Source: CAJXMH01 sp040220135
GTDB taxonomy: Bacteria; Bacteroidota; Bacteroidia; Flavobacteriales_E; Vicingaceae
Reading direction: 5' to 3'
DNA: 64,000 nucleotides
Assembly: GCA_040220135.1 (NCBI GenBank)
Contig: JAVJTT010000006.1
Location: forward strand, 298,553-362,552
Each line of letters starts with the position of its first letter. Positions within the stretch are counted from its first letter, which is position 1. A program made the position numbers and the translations under genes. Below are positions 54,198 to 62,703 of this stretch, one piece after another. Below the pieces are notes generated by a model, which made no database searches, was not told where the DNA came from, and saw nothing but the letters and a program-made list of their open reading frames with translations.

Positions 54198-55709
54198 TCA
54201 CTCCTTGACAAGTTTGATTACACTTTGTCCCTTTTCAGTACGAACATTTAAAAAGTATATTCCGGGACTACCTTCTATGTTAATTTGCTTATTGGCAACT
54301 ACATTAAGCTGTTTGGTAAAAACTACTTGTCCTTGAATATTTGTAAGGGTTATCTCCACATTTGAAAATGCTTTCGCAAATGAAATTTGCACTAAACCAG
54401 TCGTAGGGTTAGGGAAGGTTTTTACCTCAATGCCTGAACTAAGTTCGAGTATCCCAGTAGTGCCGACTTGGCTCATTTTATGTATGAAAATATCATCCGT
54501 ACCTGCTGAAGTATGGATTGCAGTTGCTGCTCCTGGGTCGAAATCTATAGTATCTTGAAAGTATCCCAAGGTATAGACATTTCCTGAAGCGTCCACGGTG
54601 ATGGATCGCGGTTCATCATTTGAGCTGCCTCCAAAAGATTTTGCCCACAAAAAATTACCGGAAGGGTCTAATTTTTGCACAAAAACATCACGGAGTCCTG
54701 CTAGTCCTGATGAACTAAGGTTGGCCGTTCCTGCTCCAGGATCGAAATCTACTGTTCCTACAAAGCGTCCGGTGCTGTAGACATTTCCAGAAGCATCAAC
54801 CGTGTTGGAATATCCAATATCAGTAAAGCTGCCTCCAAAAGATTTTGCCCAAATAAAATTACCCGAAGCATCTAGTTTTTGAATAAAAATGTCAGAGGAT
54901 CCATTTGAAGATAAGTAGGAGGTTCCAGTACCCGGGTCAAAATCCACATTTGCATTAAAGAGTCCTGTGGTATAGACATTTCCTGAAGCATCTATGGTTA
55001 TGGAATGTCCAACTTCATATGAATAGCCTCCAAAAGACTTTGCCCACAAAAAATTACCGGAAGCGTCTAGCTTTTGAACAAAAACGTCATAACCCCCTGA
55101 GCTGCTTGTCAGGTTAGCAGTTCCTGCTCCAGGATCGAAATCTGTTATTCCTATAAAGCGTCCGGTGCTGAAGACATTTCCTGAAGCATCTACGGTTATG
55201 GAAAATCCAGTATCAAATGAGCTTCCTCCAAAAGACTTTGCCCAAATAAAATTGCCAGAAGGGTCTAATTTTTGCACGAAAATATCAGCATTTCCTGCTG
55301 AAGTAAGGTTTGTTGTCCCTGCTCCCGGATCAAAGTCTACTGTTCCTTGGAAGCCTCCTAAGGTATATATGTTACCTGAAGCATCCACCTGGATGGAAAC
55401 TCCATTATCAAATGAGCTTCCACCAAAAGACTTTGCCCAAACAAAATTGCCGGAAGGGTCTAATTTTTGCACGAAAACGTCTTTAGATCCTGATGAAGTA
55501 AGGTTTGTTGTCCCTGCTCCAGGGTCAAAGTCTACTGTCCCTTCAAAGTGTCCTGTGGTATATATGTTACCTGAAGCATCCACCTTGATGGAATTTCCAA
55601 AATCATATCCGTTGCCCCCTATGGACCTTGCCCAATCAAAGTTTTGGGCTTGGGTGGTCAGGAAAAATAAGCAGGAAGTGAGGCAAAATAATAAGAGTTT
55701 TATTTTCAT
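54198..55709 (-). CDS. T9SS type A sorting-domain protein with six SBBP-type repeats
   Basis: A 503-residue secreted protein with a signal peptide ending TTQAQ. Six very regular repeats of about 65 residues each read roughly xFxWAKSFGGSSxDxGxSIxVDASGNVY and then TxDFDPGAGTxNLxSSG. The C-terminal T9SS type A domain starts at VKTFPNPTTGLVQISF and ends VIKLVKE. The repeat number and size fit a six-bladed propeller. At the DNA level the copies are so similar that the gene is a chain of near-195-base direct repeats, which may recombine. A -7-like TATCTTTG lies upstream, without a TTG at the proper distance. Confidence 0.9.
   Translation of the reverse strand: MKIKLLLFCLTSCLFFLTTQAQNFDWARSIGGNGYDFGNSIKVDASGNIYTTGHFEGTVDFDPGAGTTNLTSSGSKDVFVQKLDPSGNFVWAKSFGGSSFDNGVSIQVDASGNIYTLGGFQGTVDFDPGAGTTNLTSAGNADIFVQKLDPSGNFIWAKSFGGSSFDTGFSITVDASGNVFSTGRFIGITDFDPGAGTANLTSSSGGYDVFVQKLDASGNFLWAKSFGGYSYEVGHSITIDASGNVYTTGLFNANVDFDPGTGTSYLSSNGSSDIFIQKLDASGNFIWAKSFGGSFTDIGYSNTVDASGNVYSTGRFVGTVDFDPGAGTANLSSSGLAGLRDVFVQKLDPSGNFLWAKSFGGSSNDEPRSITVDASGNVYTLGYFQDTIDFDPGAATAIHTSAGTDDIFIHKMSQVGTTGILELSSGIEVKTFPNPTTGLVQISFAKAFSNVEITLTNIQGQVVFTKQLNVVANKQINIEGSPGIYFLNVRTEKGQSVIKLVKE
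54480..55650. repeat. Six direct repeats of about 195 bases
   Basis: The coding units of the propeller protein recur six times with the shared strings GACTTTGCCCA/GATTTTGCCCA and CCAAAAGA at intervals of about 195-200 bases. They are translated repeats rather than independent elements. Slippage or recombination would change blade number in frame. Confidence 0.75.
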
Positions 55710-55813
55710 AATCTGTCGGTTAGTAGAATGCTAGCTGAAAATCAATAAAGCTTTGGCTAGAAATATTCCGGTTACGCCAAAGATATGAAAAGAGTAACTA
55801 AAGTAAAGTTGGG

Positions 55814-58459
55814 CTAATTCAAATTACTATCAATAATGCGCAATAGGTTTTCATTCTCTTCCCCTTTTCTGATTTCTTTCAAGCTGTTTTGCAATTGGTC
55901 TACCATGCTTTGAGCTTCTTCCAACTCTGCTTTTAGCTTTGCCGGGTCTTTGGTTGACTCCTCATCTTGTATTTCAGTTTCAATTTCATCCGCTTTCTTC
56001 TGGAATTTCTTTTTTAGTTGAGCAATGGCGTTTACTCCACTCATTCTTACAAACCAGGCATTTTCATTTTTGGCTACTTTTTGAAGTGAAGGAATCGCCT
56101 TTTGGATGAGCTCAGCATCCTGAGCTTCGAGGTAGTTTCCATAGGAAGCCAATAGGGGATACAAATTAAATCCACTCATTTCATCTACAGCTTTCTGAAA
56201 GAACTCCAATTGTGCCGGATCTCCGTCTTCAGCGTAAATATTAGCAATGGCTAGCTTTATGCCACTGTTATCGGCAGACTCTAATTTCTTTGCTTCCTCA
56301 ATACCATCCTTAGCATCTATTTCATATAAAGCGTCGAGGCTATTTGAAACTACTCGATAAGACTTATCCTCCAAGCCTTTTTTCAAGAATTCCGCCGGAA
56401 CTTCTTCTTCGTAATATTTACTCAAGGTATTAAATGCCTCTGAACGGACTGCTGATTTCTCATCTTCCAAAGCCATTTTCTTAATTAGAGGAAGTAGACT
56501 TTCCTTCTTTTCACGAATCAAGTATTTAGAGTTTTCCAAGGCGGTTTCTCTGATCTTCCAAAAGTCATCTTCCAAAGCTGACTCAATCGCTTTTAAAGAA
56601 GCTTCGTCCTTGGCTCGCTTCATTTCTTTAATCGCAGTATAGCGATCCATAAAGTTCTCCCCTTTTTCATAAAGTACTACGGCTTCATTCTTGTCAAAAT
56701 CCTGATCTATTTCTGCTAGCAGACTCTTGTGGGCATCTACATTTACCAAAAGCGGAGCTTTCTCTAAAGTAAAAGTAAAAGACTGCTCTCTTTGAGTCAT
56801 ATGGATCGGTTCAATCACCTTTTCGCCATTGGCTTTTACAATTTCTACATCGGTGTAGATTTCAAAGATGGCCGGTATTTCATCGCCTTCTTGAGTTTGG
56901 ACTAATTCTAGGGTTAGGGTTTTGGTAGAGTCAACAAACTCTCGTTCTATTTCTATTTTAGGATGACCCGCTTTTAAAAACCACTGATTAAAAAACCAAT
57001 TCAAGTCTTCACCAGTTATTTCTTCAAAAGCCAAGCGCAAATGGTGAATTTCTGCCGGTTGAAACTCATTGTCTTTTAGGTATAAGTTGAGGGCAGTAAA
57101 AAAGGCATCATCGCCCACATAGTTGCGCAACATGTGAAGAACACGTCCTCCCTTTTGGTAAGAGTGGGCATCAAACATTTCCATACGATGGTCATAATCA
57201 AAGCGGATTAACTTTTTCTTTGCCGTTCGGGCCGATTGTAAATACACTCTCAAATCATTGTAGCCGTGATAATCAGCCTGATCTTTTCCGTATTTGTGTT
57301 CATTCCACAGGTATTCACCATAAGTGGCAAAGGCTTCATTTAATGGAAGGTTGGCCCAAGACTCACAGGTCACTAGGTCGCCAAACCAATGGTGAAACAT
57401 TTCGTGAGCCACAATGTCCTCTGCTGAATTATCAATCAAAAAACGATCGTCGCCTTGCACAAAATCACCGTAGATCACCGCTCCGGTATTTTCCATGGCA
57501 CCTGAAACGTAGTCTCTTACTACTACTTGGTGAAATTTATCCCAAGGATAATCATAGTCCAAACGCTTCGAGAAAAACTCTAGCATTTCAGGCGTATTCG
57601 GATAAATGTCTTTGGCGAAAGCCTCATATTTGTGCTCCACATAATAGTGCACCGGCTTGTCTCTCCACTCATCTTTCACTACCGCAAAATCACCAATGGC
57701 CATCATAAACAAATAGGGAGCATGTGGTAATTCTTGTTTCCAATAGTCGGTGTGGGTGCCGTCCTCATTTTCCGTTTGGAACATGAGTGCTCCATTTGAA
57801 AGCGTCACGTAGTTTGAGTCAACGGTTATGTAAATTTCTTGGGTGGTTTTTTCATTGGGTGAATCGATGGTAGGAAACCAGCACGAGCTCGCTTCGGTTT
57901 CACCTTGAGTCCATATTTGCTTCGGCTTATCTGGGTCACTACCGTCGGGATTGATAAAGTAAAGCCCTTTGTCTGAGGTAATCGCTGCGCTTCCACCGGC
58001 ATCCAACTTGTTAGGCATGGCGGTATAGTCAATAAACACTTGAAAAGTATCAGTTCGTTGGTAGATTTTGTCTAGCGCAATGTGAATAAAGCTGCTGTCG
58101 TAGCTGTATTGTAGGGGACTTTTCTCGCCTATCTTATTTAATAAAGCTACTTCGTGCAGTTGAAAACCTTTGGCATCTAAAATTAAACTATCTACTTCGT
58201 AGAAATACGGACTGAAAGTCAAAAATGCTTTACCGTATAAATAAGTGCTGTCCCAATCAAAAGAAACTTCAAGCTTCGTATGAATCAAGTCATTCACGCG
58301 AGTTTCTGCTGCTTGATACACTTTGGGTTTAGGGGGCTCAATGTCGATGGTGTCTAAATTTACCGACTCATCGAATTGCACTACTTCTTGTGTAGGCTGA
58401 CAAGCCTGAAAAAGGGCAAATACTAAAAGTAAATAGAGGGGAGATTGTTGAATCTTCAT
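55814..58459 (-). CDS. M1 family metallo-aminopeptidase lipoprotein
   Basis: A zinc aminopeptidase of about 881 residues. A lipoprotein signal ends LFQACQ. The exopeptidase motif GAMENTG lies near residue 321, and the zinc motif HEMFHHWFGD near 352 is followed by the third ligand in NEAFATYGEY. A HEAT-like helical C-terminal part runs from about 600, and the end is a coiled coil. It removes N-terminal amino acids from peptides in the periplasm or at the outer membrane. I use the start at 58459 (MKIQQSPLYLL), which gives the lipobox leader. A longer frame to 58483 has no leader function. Confidence 0.93.
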   Translation of the reverse strand: MKIQQSPLYLLLVFALFQACQPTQEVVQFDESVNLDTIDIEPPKPKVYQAAETRVNDLIHTKLEVSFDWDSTYLYGKAFLTFSPYFYEVDSLILDAKGFQLHEVALLNKIGEKSPLQYSYDSSFIHIALDKIYQRTDTFQVFIDYTAMPNKLDAGGSAAITSDKGLYFINPDGSDPDKPKQIWTQGETEASSCWFPTIDSPNEKTTQEIYITVDSNYVTLSNGALMFQTENEDGTHTDYWKQELPHAPYLFMMAIGDFAVVKDEWRDKPVHYYVEHKYEAFAKDIYPNTPEMLEFFSKRLDYDYPWDKFHQVVVRDYVSGAMENTGAVIYGDFVQGDDRFLIDNSAEDIVAHEMFHHWFGDLVTCESWANLPLNEAFATYGEYLWNEHKYGKDQADYHGYNDLRVYLQSARTAKKKLIRFDYDHRMEMFDAHSYQKGGRVLHMLRNYVGDDAFFTALNLYLKDNEFQPAEIHHLRLAFEEITGEDLNWFFNQWFLKAGHPKIEIEREFVDSTKTLTLELVQTQEGDEIPAIFEIYTDVEIVKANGEKVIEPIHMTQREQSFTFTLEKAPLLVNVDAHKSLLAEIDQDFDKNEAVVLYEKGENFMDRYTAIKEMKRAKDEASLKAIESALEDDFWKIRETALENSKYLIREKKESLLPLIKKMALEDEKSAVRSEAFNTLSKYYEEEVPAEFLKKGLEDKSYRVVSNSLDALYEIDAKDGIEEAKKLESADNSGIKLAIANIYAEDGDPAQLEFFQKAVDEMSGFNLYPLLASYGNYLEAQDAELIQKAIPSLQKVAKNENAWFVRMSGVNAIAQLKKKFQKKADEIETEIQDEESTKDPAKLKAELEEAQSMVDQLQNSLKEIRKGEENENLLRIIDSNLN

Positions 58460-58523
58460 ACAGTCAAAATTTTCGAGCTTCAAAACTCAGATAAAAACTC
58501 AATAATAGCAAACCGTTCATCCT

Positions 58524-58552
58524 TTGCGGTTATTGTGAATAATGTATCTTTG
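58524..58552 (+). promoter_or_regulatory. Promoter of the biotin carrier gene, seven bases from the ATG
   Basis: TTG (58524-58526), an 18-base spacer and TATCTTTG (58545-58552) match the Bacteroidota consensus. The ATG begins at 58560, so transcription should start at or next to it. The mRNA would be leaderless or nearly so. Confidence 0.6.
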
Positions 58553-58559
58553 TTGAGCT

Positions 58560-59072
58560 ATGAGTGAATTAAAAGTAGAAATTGAAGGCGGTAAATCCCA
58601 AATGGTAGAAAGCCTGCAAGATGGAAGCTTCTTGGTGGATGGAGAAGAGAAAAAGCTAGACATTAAAGTTTTAGGAGATAAGAAATTTCACATCATTCAA
58701 AATCACCAATCTTATAGTGCCGAAGTTTTAAAGGCCGATTACCAAGATAAAAGCTTTCAAATTAGAGTAAATAATAACTTGTACGAGCTGAAAGTGGAAG
58801 ACCGCTTTGACTTGCTTTTGCAAAAGCTTGGCATGGAGGATTTAGCTGCCGCCGGAGTGACGGAATTAAAAGCTCCCATGCCCGGTTTGGTTTTGTCGAT
58901 AGAAGTAGAAGCCGGTCAAGAGGTGAAACAAGACGAACCACTGATTGTCTTAGAGGCCATGAAAATGGAGAATGTTTTAAAAGCACCTGCCGATGTGGTA
59001 GTGAAAAGTGTTGCGGTTGAAAAATCTCAAGCCGTAGAAAAGAACCAACTGTTAATTGAATTTGAATCCTAA
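58560..59072 (+). CDS. Biotin carboxyl carrier (biotinyl-lipoyl domain) protein
   Basis: A 170-residue carrier protein. The C-terminal biotinyl domain (about 100-170) has the site LEAMKMENVL with the biotinylated lysine K135 and the upstream APMPGLVLSIEVEAGQEV turn. Residues 1-95 are the beta-rich N-terminal part common in acyl-CoA carboxylase carriers of Bacteroidota. It probably serves an acyl-CoA carboxylase, but neither biotin carboxylase nor carboxyltransferase genes are visible here, so the partner enzyme is encoded elsewhere. Confidence 0.93.
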   Translation: MSELKVEIEGGKSQMVESLQDGSFLVDGEEKKLDIKVLGDKKFHIIQNHQSYSAEVLKADYQDKSFQIRVNNNLYELKVEDRFDLLLQKLGMEDLAAAGVTELKAPMPGLVLSIEVEAGQEVKQDEPLIVLEAMKMENVLKAPADVVVKSVAVEKSQAVEKNQLLIEFES

Positions 59073-59082
59073 AATCTGAAAG

Positions 59083-59637
59083 ATGAAAAAAAGAATACTA
59101 CAACTAAGTTTATTGTCAGGACTAGCATTTATGGTAGCCTGTGGACAAGCTCCTAAAAAAGAAGAGAGCAAAACGGAAGAAAAAGCAGAAATGAAAGACG
59201 AGCATGCTGACCATGATCACGATAAGATGATGGAAGAGCAGAAAGATGAAAAATCGGATTTATTGCCTGTACCTGATTCTGCAAAAGTGTTTTTTGCTGA
59301 AGTAAATGCGGTAACTGACATAGATCCTGAAACAGGCGAAGAAATGGAAGGCTATGCGTTAAAATTTGGTGTAGAAGGCATGGAAGTAGAGCCAGCCGGA
59401 GAGTTGCACGAAGGCAAAGGGCATCATCATATTGTAATTGATGGATCTGCTATTGAAGCAGGTAAAGTTGTTCCTGCAGACTCTGTAAACATCCACTATG
59501 GAAAAGGTCAAACAGAAACAACCATTTACTTGCCACATAATGAGGCGCACACTCTTACCATGCAATTTGCCGATGGCTATCACAGAAGCTATGGAGAAAA
59601 ATTGAGTGCTACGGTTGAAGTAGGAAAAGCAGAATAA
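59083..59637 (+). CDS. DUF4399 family lipoprotein with a His/acid-rich linker
   Basis: A 184-residue predicted lipoprotein: lipobox FMVACGQ, then a linker rich in K, E, H and D (EHADHDHDKMMEEQ) that may bind metal ions, then the DUF4399 domain (about 75-180) with GKGHHHIVIDG and NEAHTLTMQFADGYHRSY. The family function is not known. It follows the biotin carrier by 10 bases and ends before a terminator. Confidence 0.85.
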   Translation: MKKRILQLSLLSGLAFMVACGQAPKKEESKTEEKAEMKDEHADHDHDKMMEEQKDEKSDLLPVPDSAKVFFAEVNAVTDIDPETGEEMEGYALKFGVEGMEVEPAGELHEGKGHHHIVIDGSAIEAGKVVPADSVNIHYGKGQTETTIYLPHNEAHTLTMQFADGYHRSYGEKLSATVEVGKAE

Positions 59638-59656
59638 TAGATTTTAATATACTTTT

Positions 59657-59689
59657 ACAAAAGCCATTTCGAAAGAAGTGGCTTTTTTT
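59657..59689 (+). terminator. Intrinsic terminator after the DUF4399 gene
   Basis: The stem AAAAGCCATTTC / GAAGTGGCTTTT has one G-T pair, a tight GAAA loop and a run of Ts. It closes the BCCP-DUF4399 unit. Confidence 0.8.
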
Positions 59690-59694
59690 ATATC

Positions 59695-59724
59695 TTGAAA
59701 CTTTGTTGAACGATAATGATTTTG
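59695..59724 (+). promoter_or_regulatory. Promoter of the lipoprotein gene at 59743
   Basis: TTG (59695-59697), a 19-base spacer and TGATTTTG (59717-59724) form a near-consensus promoter directly after the terminator. An in-frame ATG at 59716 overlaps the -7 element and so cannot be the translation start; this selects the GTG at 59743. Confidence 0.45.
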
Positions 59725-59742
59725 AAACCAAATTTACAAGGG

Positions 59743-60582
59743 GTGAAAAGAATAATGAATATCGCTTTACTGGCAGTTGTTCTGCTTGCAGCTTGCCAGT
59801 CAGAACCGAAGAAAATGGATAGCGAAACACAGACTGAGAAATCTAAAACTGCAGTTTTAAAACAAGGAAAAGTAAACGACAAAGGCGAAGTTTTACAGTC
59901 AGGTGAGTTAAAGGTTTATCCGGCAGAGATTGCCAAAACTTTCCCAGATGCTGCATTGAGCTTAACTAAACCTCTTACTGATGAGGTGAAAGGAGCAGGT
60001 GAATTTACATTTCAGTTTGGGGTTGAAAATTATGAGCTAATGCAGCAAACACCTGAAGCAGCAGAGCGACATTGTGCAAATTCGAAGAAAGGTCAGCACA
60101 TTCATTTTATTTTAAACAATGCGCCTTATGAGGCTCACTATGAACCCTCTTTTAAAGCAGAACTCATGGAAGGGAACAATGTCGTCTTGGCCTTTTTATC
60201 TCGCTCCTATCATGAGAGTATAAAGCAAAAAGACGCTTTCATCTTGCAAAATTTTCCGATCGGTGAAAATGTTGCCCCTTTTGATGTTACAGCAAAGCAC
60301 CTTTTCTACAGCCGTCCAAAAGGCACTTATAAAGGAGAGGATACCAAGAAAATTTTGCTCGATTTCTTTTTAGTAAACACCGAATTGAGTGAAGAGGGAT
60401 ATAAGGTAAAAGCGACCATAGACGAGAAAGAGTTTATCTTGAGTTCTTGGCAACCCTATTTTGTAGAAGGTTTAGGCATGGGAGAACATACTTTTCGCAT
60501 TCAATTGATCGATAAAAATGGAGAAGTAGTGCCAGGCCCTTTTAATGATTCCGGAGAAAGGGTGATAAGCCTGGAAGAGTGA
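59743..60582 (+). CDS. Lipoprotein of unknown function with a DUF4399-like HxH segment
   Basis: A predicted lipoprotein of about 279 residues. The leader MKRIMNIALLAVVLLAAC is obtained with the GTG start at 59743; ATG 59755 is an alternative. The mature part has KVYPAEIAKTFPDAALSL, a KKGQHIHFILNNAPYEAHY stretch and LAFLSRSYHESIKQKDAF. Similar proteins in Bacteroidota are sometimes labelled phosphopeptide-binding, a weak name. Its GxHxHF segment looks like the GHHHIVI region of the preceding DUF4399 protein, which suggests a related fold. The following gene overlaps its stop (GTGA). Confidence 0.72.
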   Translation: MKRIMNIALLAVVLLAACQSEPKKMDSETQTEKSKTAVLKQGKVNDKGEVLQSGELKVYPAEIAKTFPDAALSLTKPLTDEVKGAGEFTFQFGVENYELMQQTPEAAERHCANSKKGQHIHFILNNAPYEAHYEPSFKAELMEGNNVVLAFLSRSYHESIKQKDAFILQNFPIGENVAPFDVTAKHLFYSRPKGTYKGEDTKKILLDFFLVNTELSEEGYKVKATIDEKEFILSSWQPYFVEGLGMGEHTFRIQLIDKNGEVVPGPFNDSGERVISLEE

Positions 60583-61658
60583 GTAGGGTAAATAAACTTG
60601 TTTTTCTTTTACTTTTTCTGGAGCCTTTGGTTACTTTTTCTCAAAGTATTCAGCTATTCGACTCAAATAGGAAAAGTGTAGAAGGAGTCCTTGCCCTATA
60701 CAATAATTCTTTTTTATTAGGAATCTCTGACTCCAACGGAATACTTGAGTTTTCAAAAAAGCAAGCAGGAAAAACGGTTCTCTTGCATAGGTTGGGTTAT
60801 CAGGATACTACGATATTATTGAAGTCGGATATTGCAGTTGAAATGAAACAAAGCACCTATCAACTTCAGGCAGTAAACGTATTCGAAAACCCAATTCGTC
60901 CGCTAGATAAATTACAAAGGTTTGTTTCATTTAATGCAAAGCGAATGGAAACAGAAAAAGTTGACATTCCATTGCGTTTCACTACTGAGACGGTAGTTCC
61001 TGATAGTAATTGGAATGAAGTTCGAAAAGGAAATTTAAAGCTGAACTATAATTCTTATGATAAAAAGAGTACGAAAGTTTGGAACTCTAATTACTGTGAT
61101 TTTAATGTAGAGGTAGACTCGGCGTATTGGTTTTACTCTAAAAGAGAGGAGTTAGTACTTGGAACTTTGATTGGGATGTTTGAGAAAGATGGTATGAGGA
61201 TTAAGCGATTATTGCGTAGTTCAAACCTCAGGAAAGACTATAATGTAGAGCAAGTTAGAGCAGATTCGGGCTATGCATTTGAAATAATGACGAATAATAT
61301 TAAAAAGAGGAAACAGTTTGTAAAGGTTGTCTTTAATTCTGATAGTTCAATTTATTCTTATGAATACCGATGGTTAAATGAAATTAATGATACTGTAAAT
61401 GCAGGTTTGAAGAAGGCTAAACATCTTCAGCATTATTCGTTTTGGAAATACACGAATGAAGTTTCAGTAAGCATAGATTCTGTTCACTCTAAGGTTAGTT
61501 TTGTTAGCAAAAGTGGACTTGACCATGAAGTTGATTTTCGAGCAAAACGATTAAAAAAGTTTGAGCAGCAAGAATGCTTAAACCTTTCAATTTTTTTAGA
61601 GTTTAATCCGAAGCATTTTCAGAAAAGGGGACTGCTGGAAAAAGTAAGTTTTAGATAA
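60579..61658 (+). CDS. Secreted protein with an N-terminal carboxypeptidase-regulatory-like domain, otherwise unknown
   Basis: A 359-residue exported protein (signal peptide ending about residue 21, VTFSQ) that starts at GTG and overlaps the previous stop by four bases. Residues 22-100 (SVEGVLALYNN, ISDSNGILEF, LHRLGYQDTTI) look like the beta-sandwich domain at the start of TonB-dependent receptors and DUF5686-type proteins. The rest is beta-rich and has no family I recognise. It may be a periplasmic or outer-membrane accessory coupled to the preceding lipoprotein. Confidence 0.65.
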   Translation: MSRVNKLVFLLLFLEPLVTFSQSIQLFDSNRKSVEGVLALYNNSFLLGISDSNGILEFSKKQAGKTVLLHRLGYQDTTILLKSDIAVEMKQSTYQLQAVNVFENPIRPLDKLQRFVSFNAKRMETEKVDIPLRFTTETVVPDSNWNEVRKGNLKLNYNSYDKKSTKVWNSNYCDFNVEVDSAYWFYSKREELVLGTLIGMFEKDGMRIKRLLRSSNLRKDYNVEQVRADSGYAFEIMTNNIKKRKQFVKVVFNSDSSIYSYEYRWLNEINDTVNAGLKKAKHLQHYSFWKYTNEVSVSIDSVHSKVSFVSKSGLDHEVDFRAKRLKKFEQQECLNLSIFLEFNPKHFQKRGLLEKVSFR

Positions 61659-61697
61659 TTCTCATAAAAAATTCCGAAAGCATATTTCATTTAGCTT

Positions 61698-62630
61698 TTA
61701 CCAGCTTTCCTCCAACACAATATCAAATTGAACTAGCTCAATAAATTGCTGTAAACGCTGATCAATTTCAGCCTGACTTAAGTTAGCCAAACGCTCAGTT
61801 CCAAATTTCTCTACGCAGAAAGAAGCGAGTGTGCTGCCGTGAATCAAGGCTCTTTTCATATTGCTAAAAGAAATATCTCCGGTAGCAGCTAAGTAGCCGA
61901 TAAACCCTCCGGCAAAAGTGTCTCCTGCTCCGGTTGGATCAAACACTTCTTTTAAGGGTAAGGCAGGCGCATAAAAGACTTGATCTTCGTGAAACAATAG
62001 CGCACCATGCTCTCCCTTTTTAATGATCAAATACTGGGGTCCCATTTGTAAGATCTTTTGAGCGGCTTTTACCAAAGAGTATTCGCCTGAAAGCAATCTC
62101 GCTTCTTCATCATTAATGGAAAGTACATCAACAAGTTTTAGGGTCTCGTCCATCTCTTCCCGCATAGTTTCAATCCATAAATTAAAAGTGTCCATCACAA
62201 TTAATTTAGGTCGGTGGTATAAGCGCTCGATCACTTTTCTCTGAATTGCAGGAGGCAGGCAGCTCAGCATCAAATACTCGCAATTCTGATATTCGTTCGG
62301 AATAATAGGGTCAAAGTGTTCTAGAACGTTTAGTTGTGTCTCAAGGGAATCACGCGTATTCATATCGAGATGATACTTACCGGACCAATAAAAGGTTTTT
62401 TCTCCGGCTTTTACTTGCAAGCCTTGTAAGTTTATATCATGCTTTTCCAACAGTGCTATGTAGCCTTGCGGAAAATCATCACCTACTACCGAAACCACAT
62501 TAACGTTATTGACAAAATTTTGAGCAGCTAAACTACTGTAGGTTGCAGAGCCGCCAAGGATTTTGTCGGTTTTACCAAAAGGCGTTTCTAGGGCGTCAAA
62601 AGCGATAGTTCCAACGGTGAGTAAACTCAT
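61698..62630 (-). CDS. PfkB family carbohydrate/nucleoside kinase
   Basis: A 310-residue ribokinase-fold kinase. The N-terminal VGTIAFDALETPFG and GGSATYSSLAAQNF motifs bind the substrate sugar, and FDPTGAGDTFAGGFIGYLA near residue 230 holds the catalytic Asp and anion hole. The substrate is not clear. The gene lies next to a second PfkB kinase of clearly different sequence. Confidence 0.86.
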   Translation of the reverse strand: MSLLTVGTIAFDALETPFGKTDKILGGSATYSSLAAQNFVNNVNVVSVVGDDFPQGYIALLEKHDINLQGLQVKAGEKTFYWSGKYHLDMNTRDSLETQLNVLEHFDPIIPNEYQNCEYLMLSCLPPAIQRKVIERLYHRPKLIVMDTFNLWIETMREEMDETLKLVDVLSINDEEARLLSGEYSLVKAAQKILQMGPQYLIIKKGEHGALLFHEDQVFYAPALPLKEVFDPTGAGDTFAGGFIGYLAATGDISFSNMKRALIHGSTLASFCVEKFGTERLANLSQAEIDQRLQQFIELVQFDIVLEESW

Positions 62631-62651
62631 GATAAACTTTTTGGCAAAGAT

Positions 62652-62681
62652 AAAAAAAGGCGATTCGTATGAATCGCCTTT
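62652..62681 (-). terminator. Intrinsic terminator after the adenosine-kinase-like gene
   Basis: The perfect stem AAAGGCGATTC / GAATCGCCTTT with a GTAT loop is followed on the minus strand by seven Ts. It separates the two kinase genes, so they are not an operon. Confidence 0.85.
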
Positions 62682-62703
62682 GAGTTCTTAAATTCTATTT
62701 TAT

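Noticed and set aside
57220..57708. Plus-strand frame of 162 codons within the M1 peptidase
   Set aside because: It is antisense to the catalytic domain of the aminopeptidase and has no recognisable feature.
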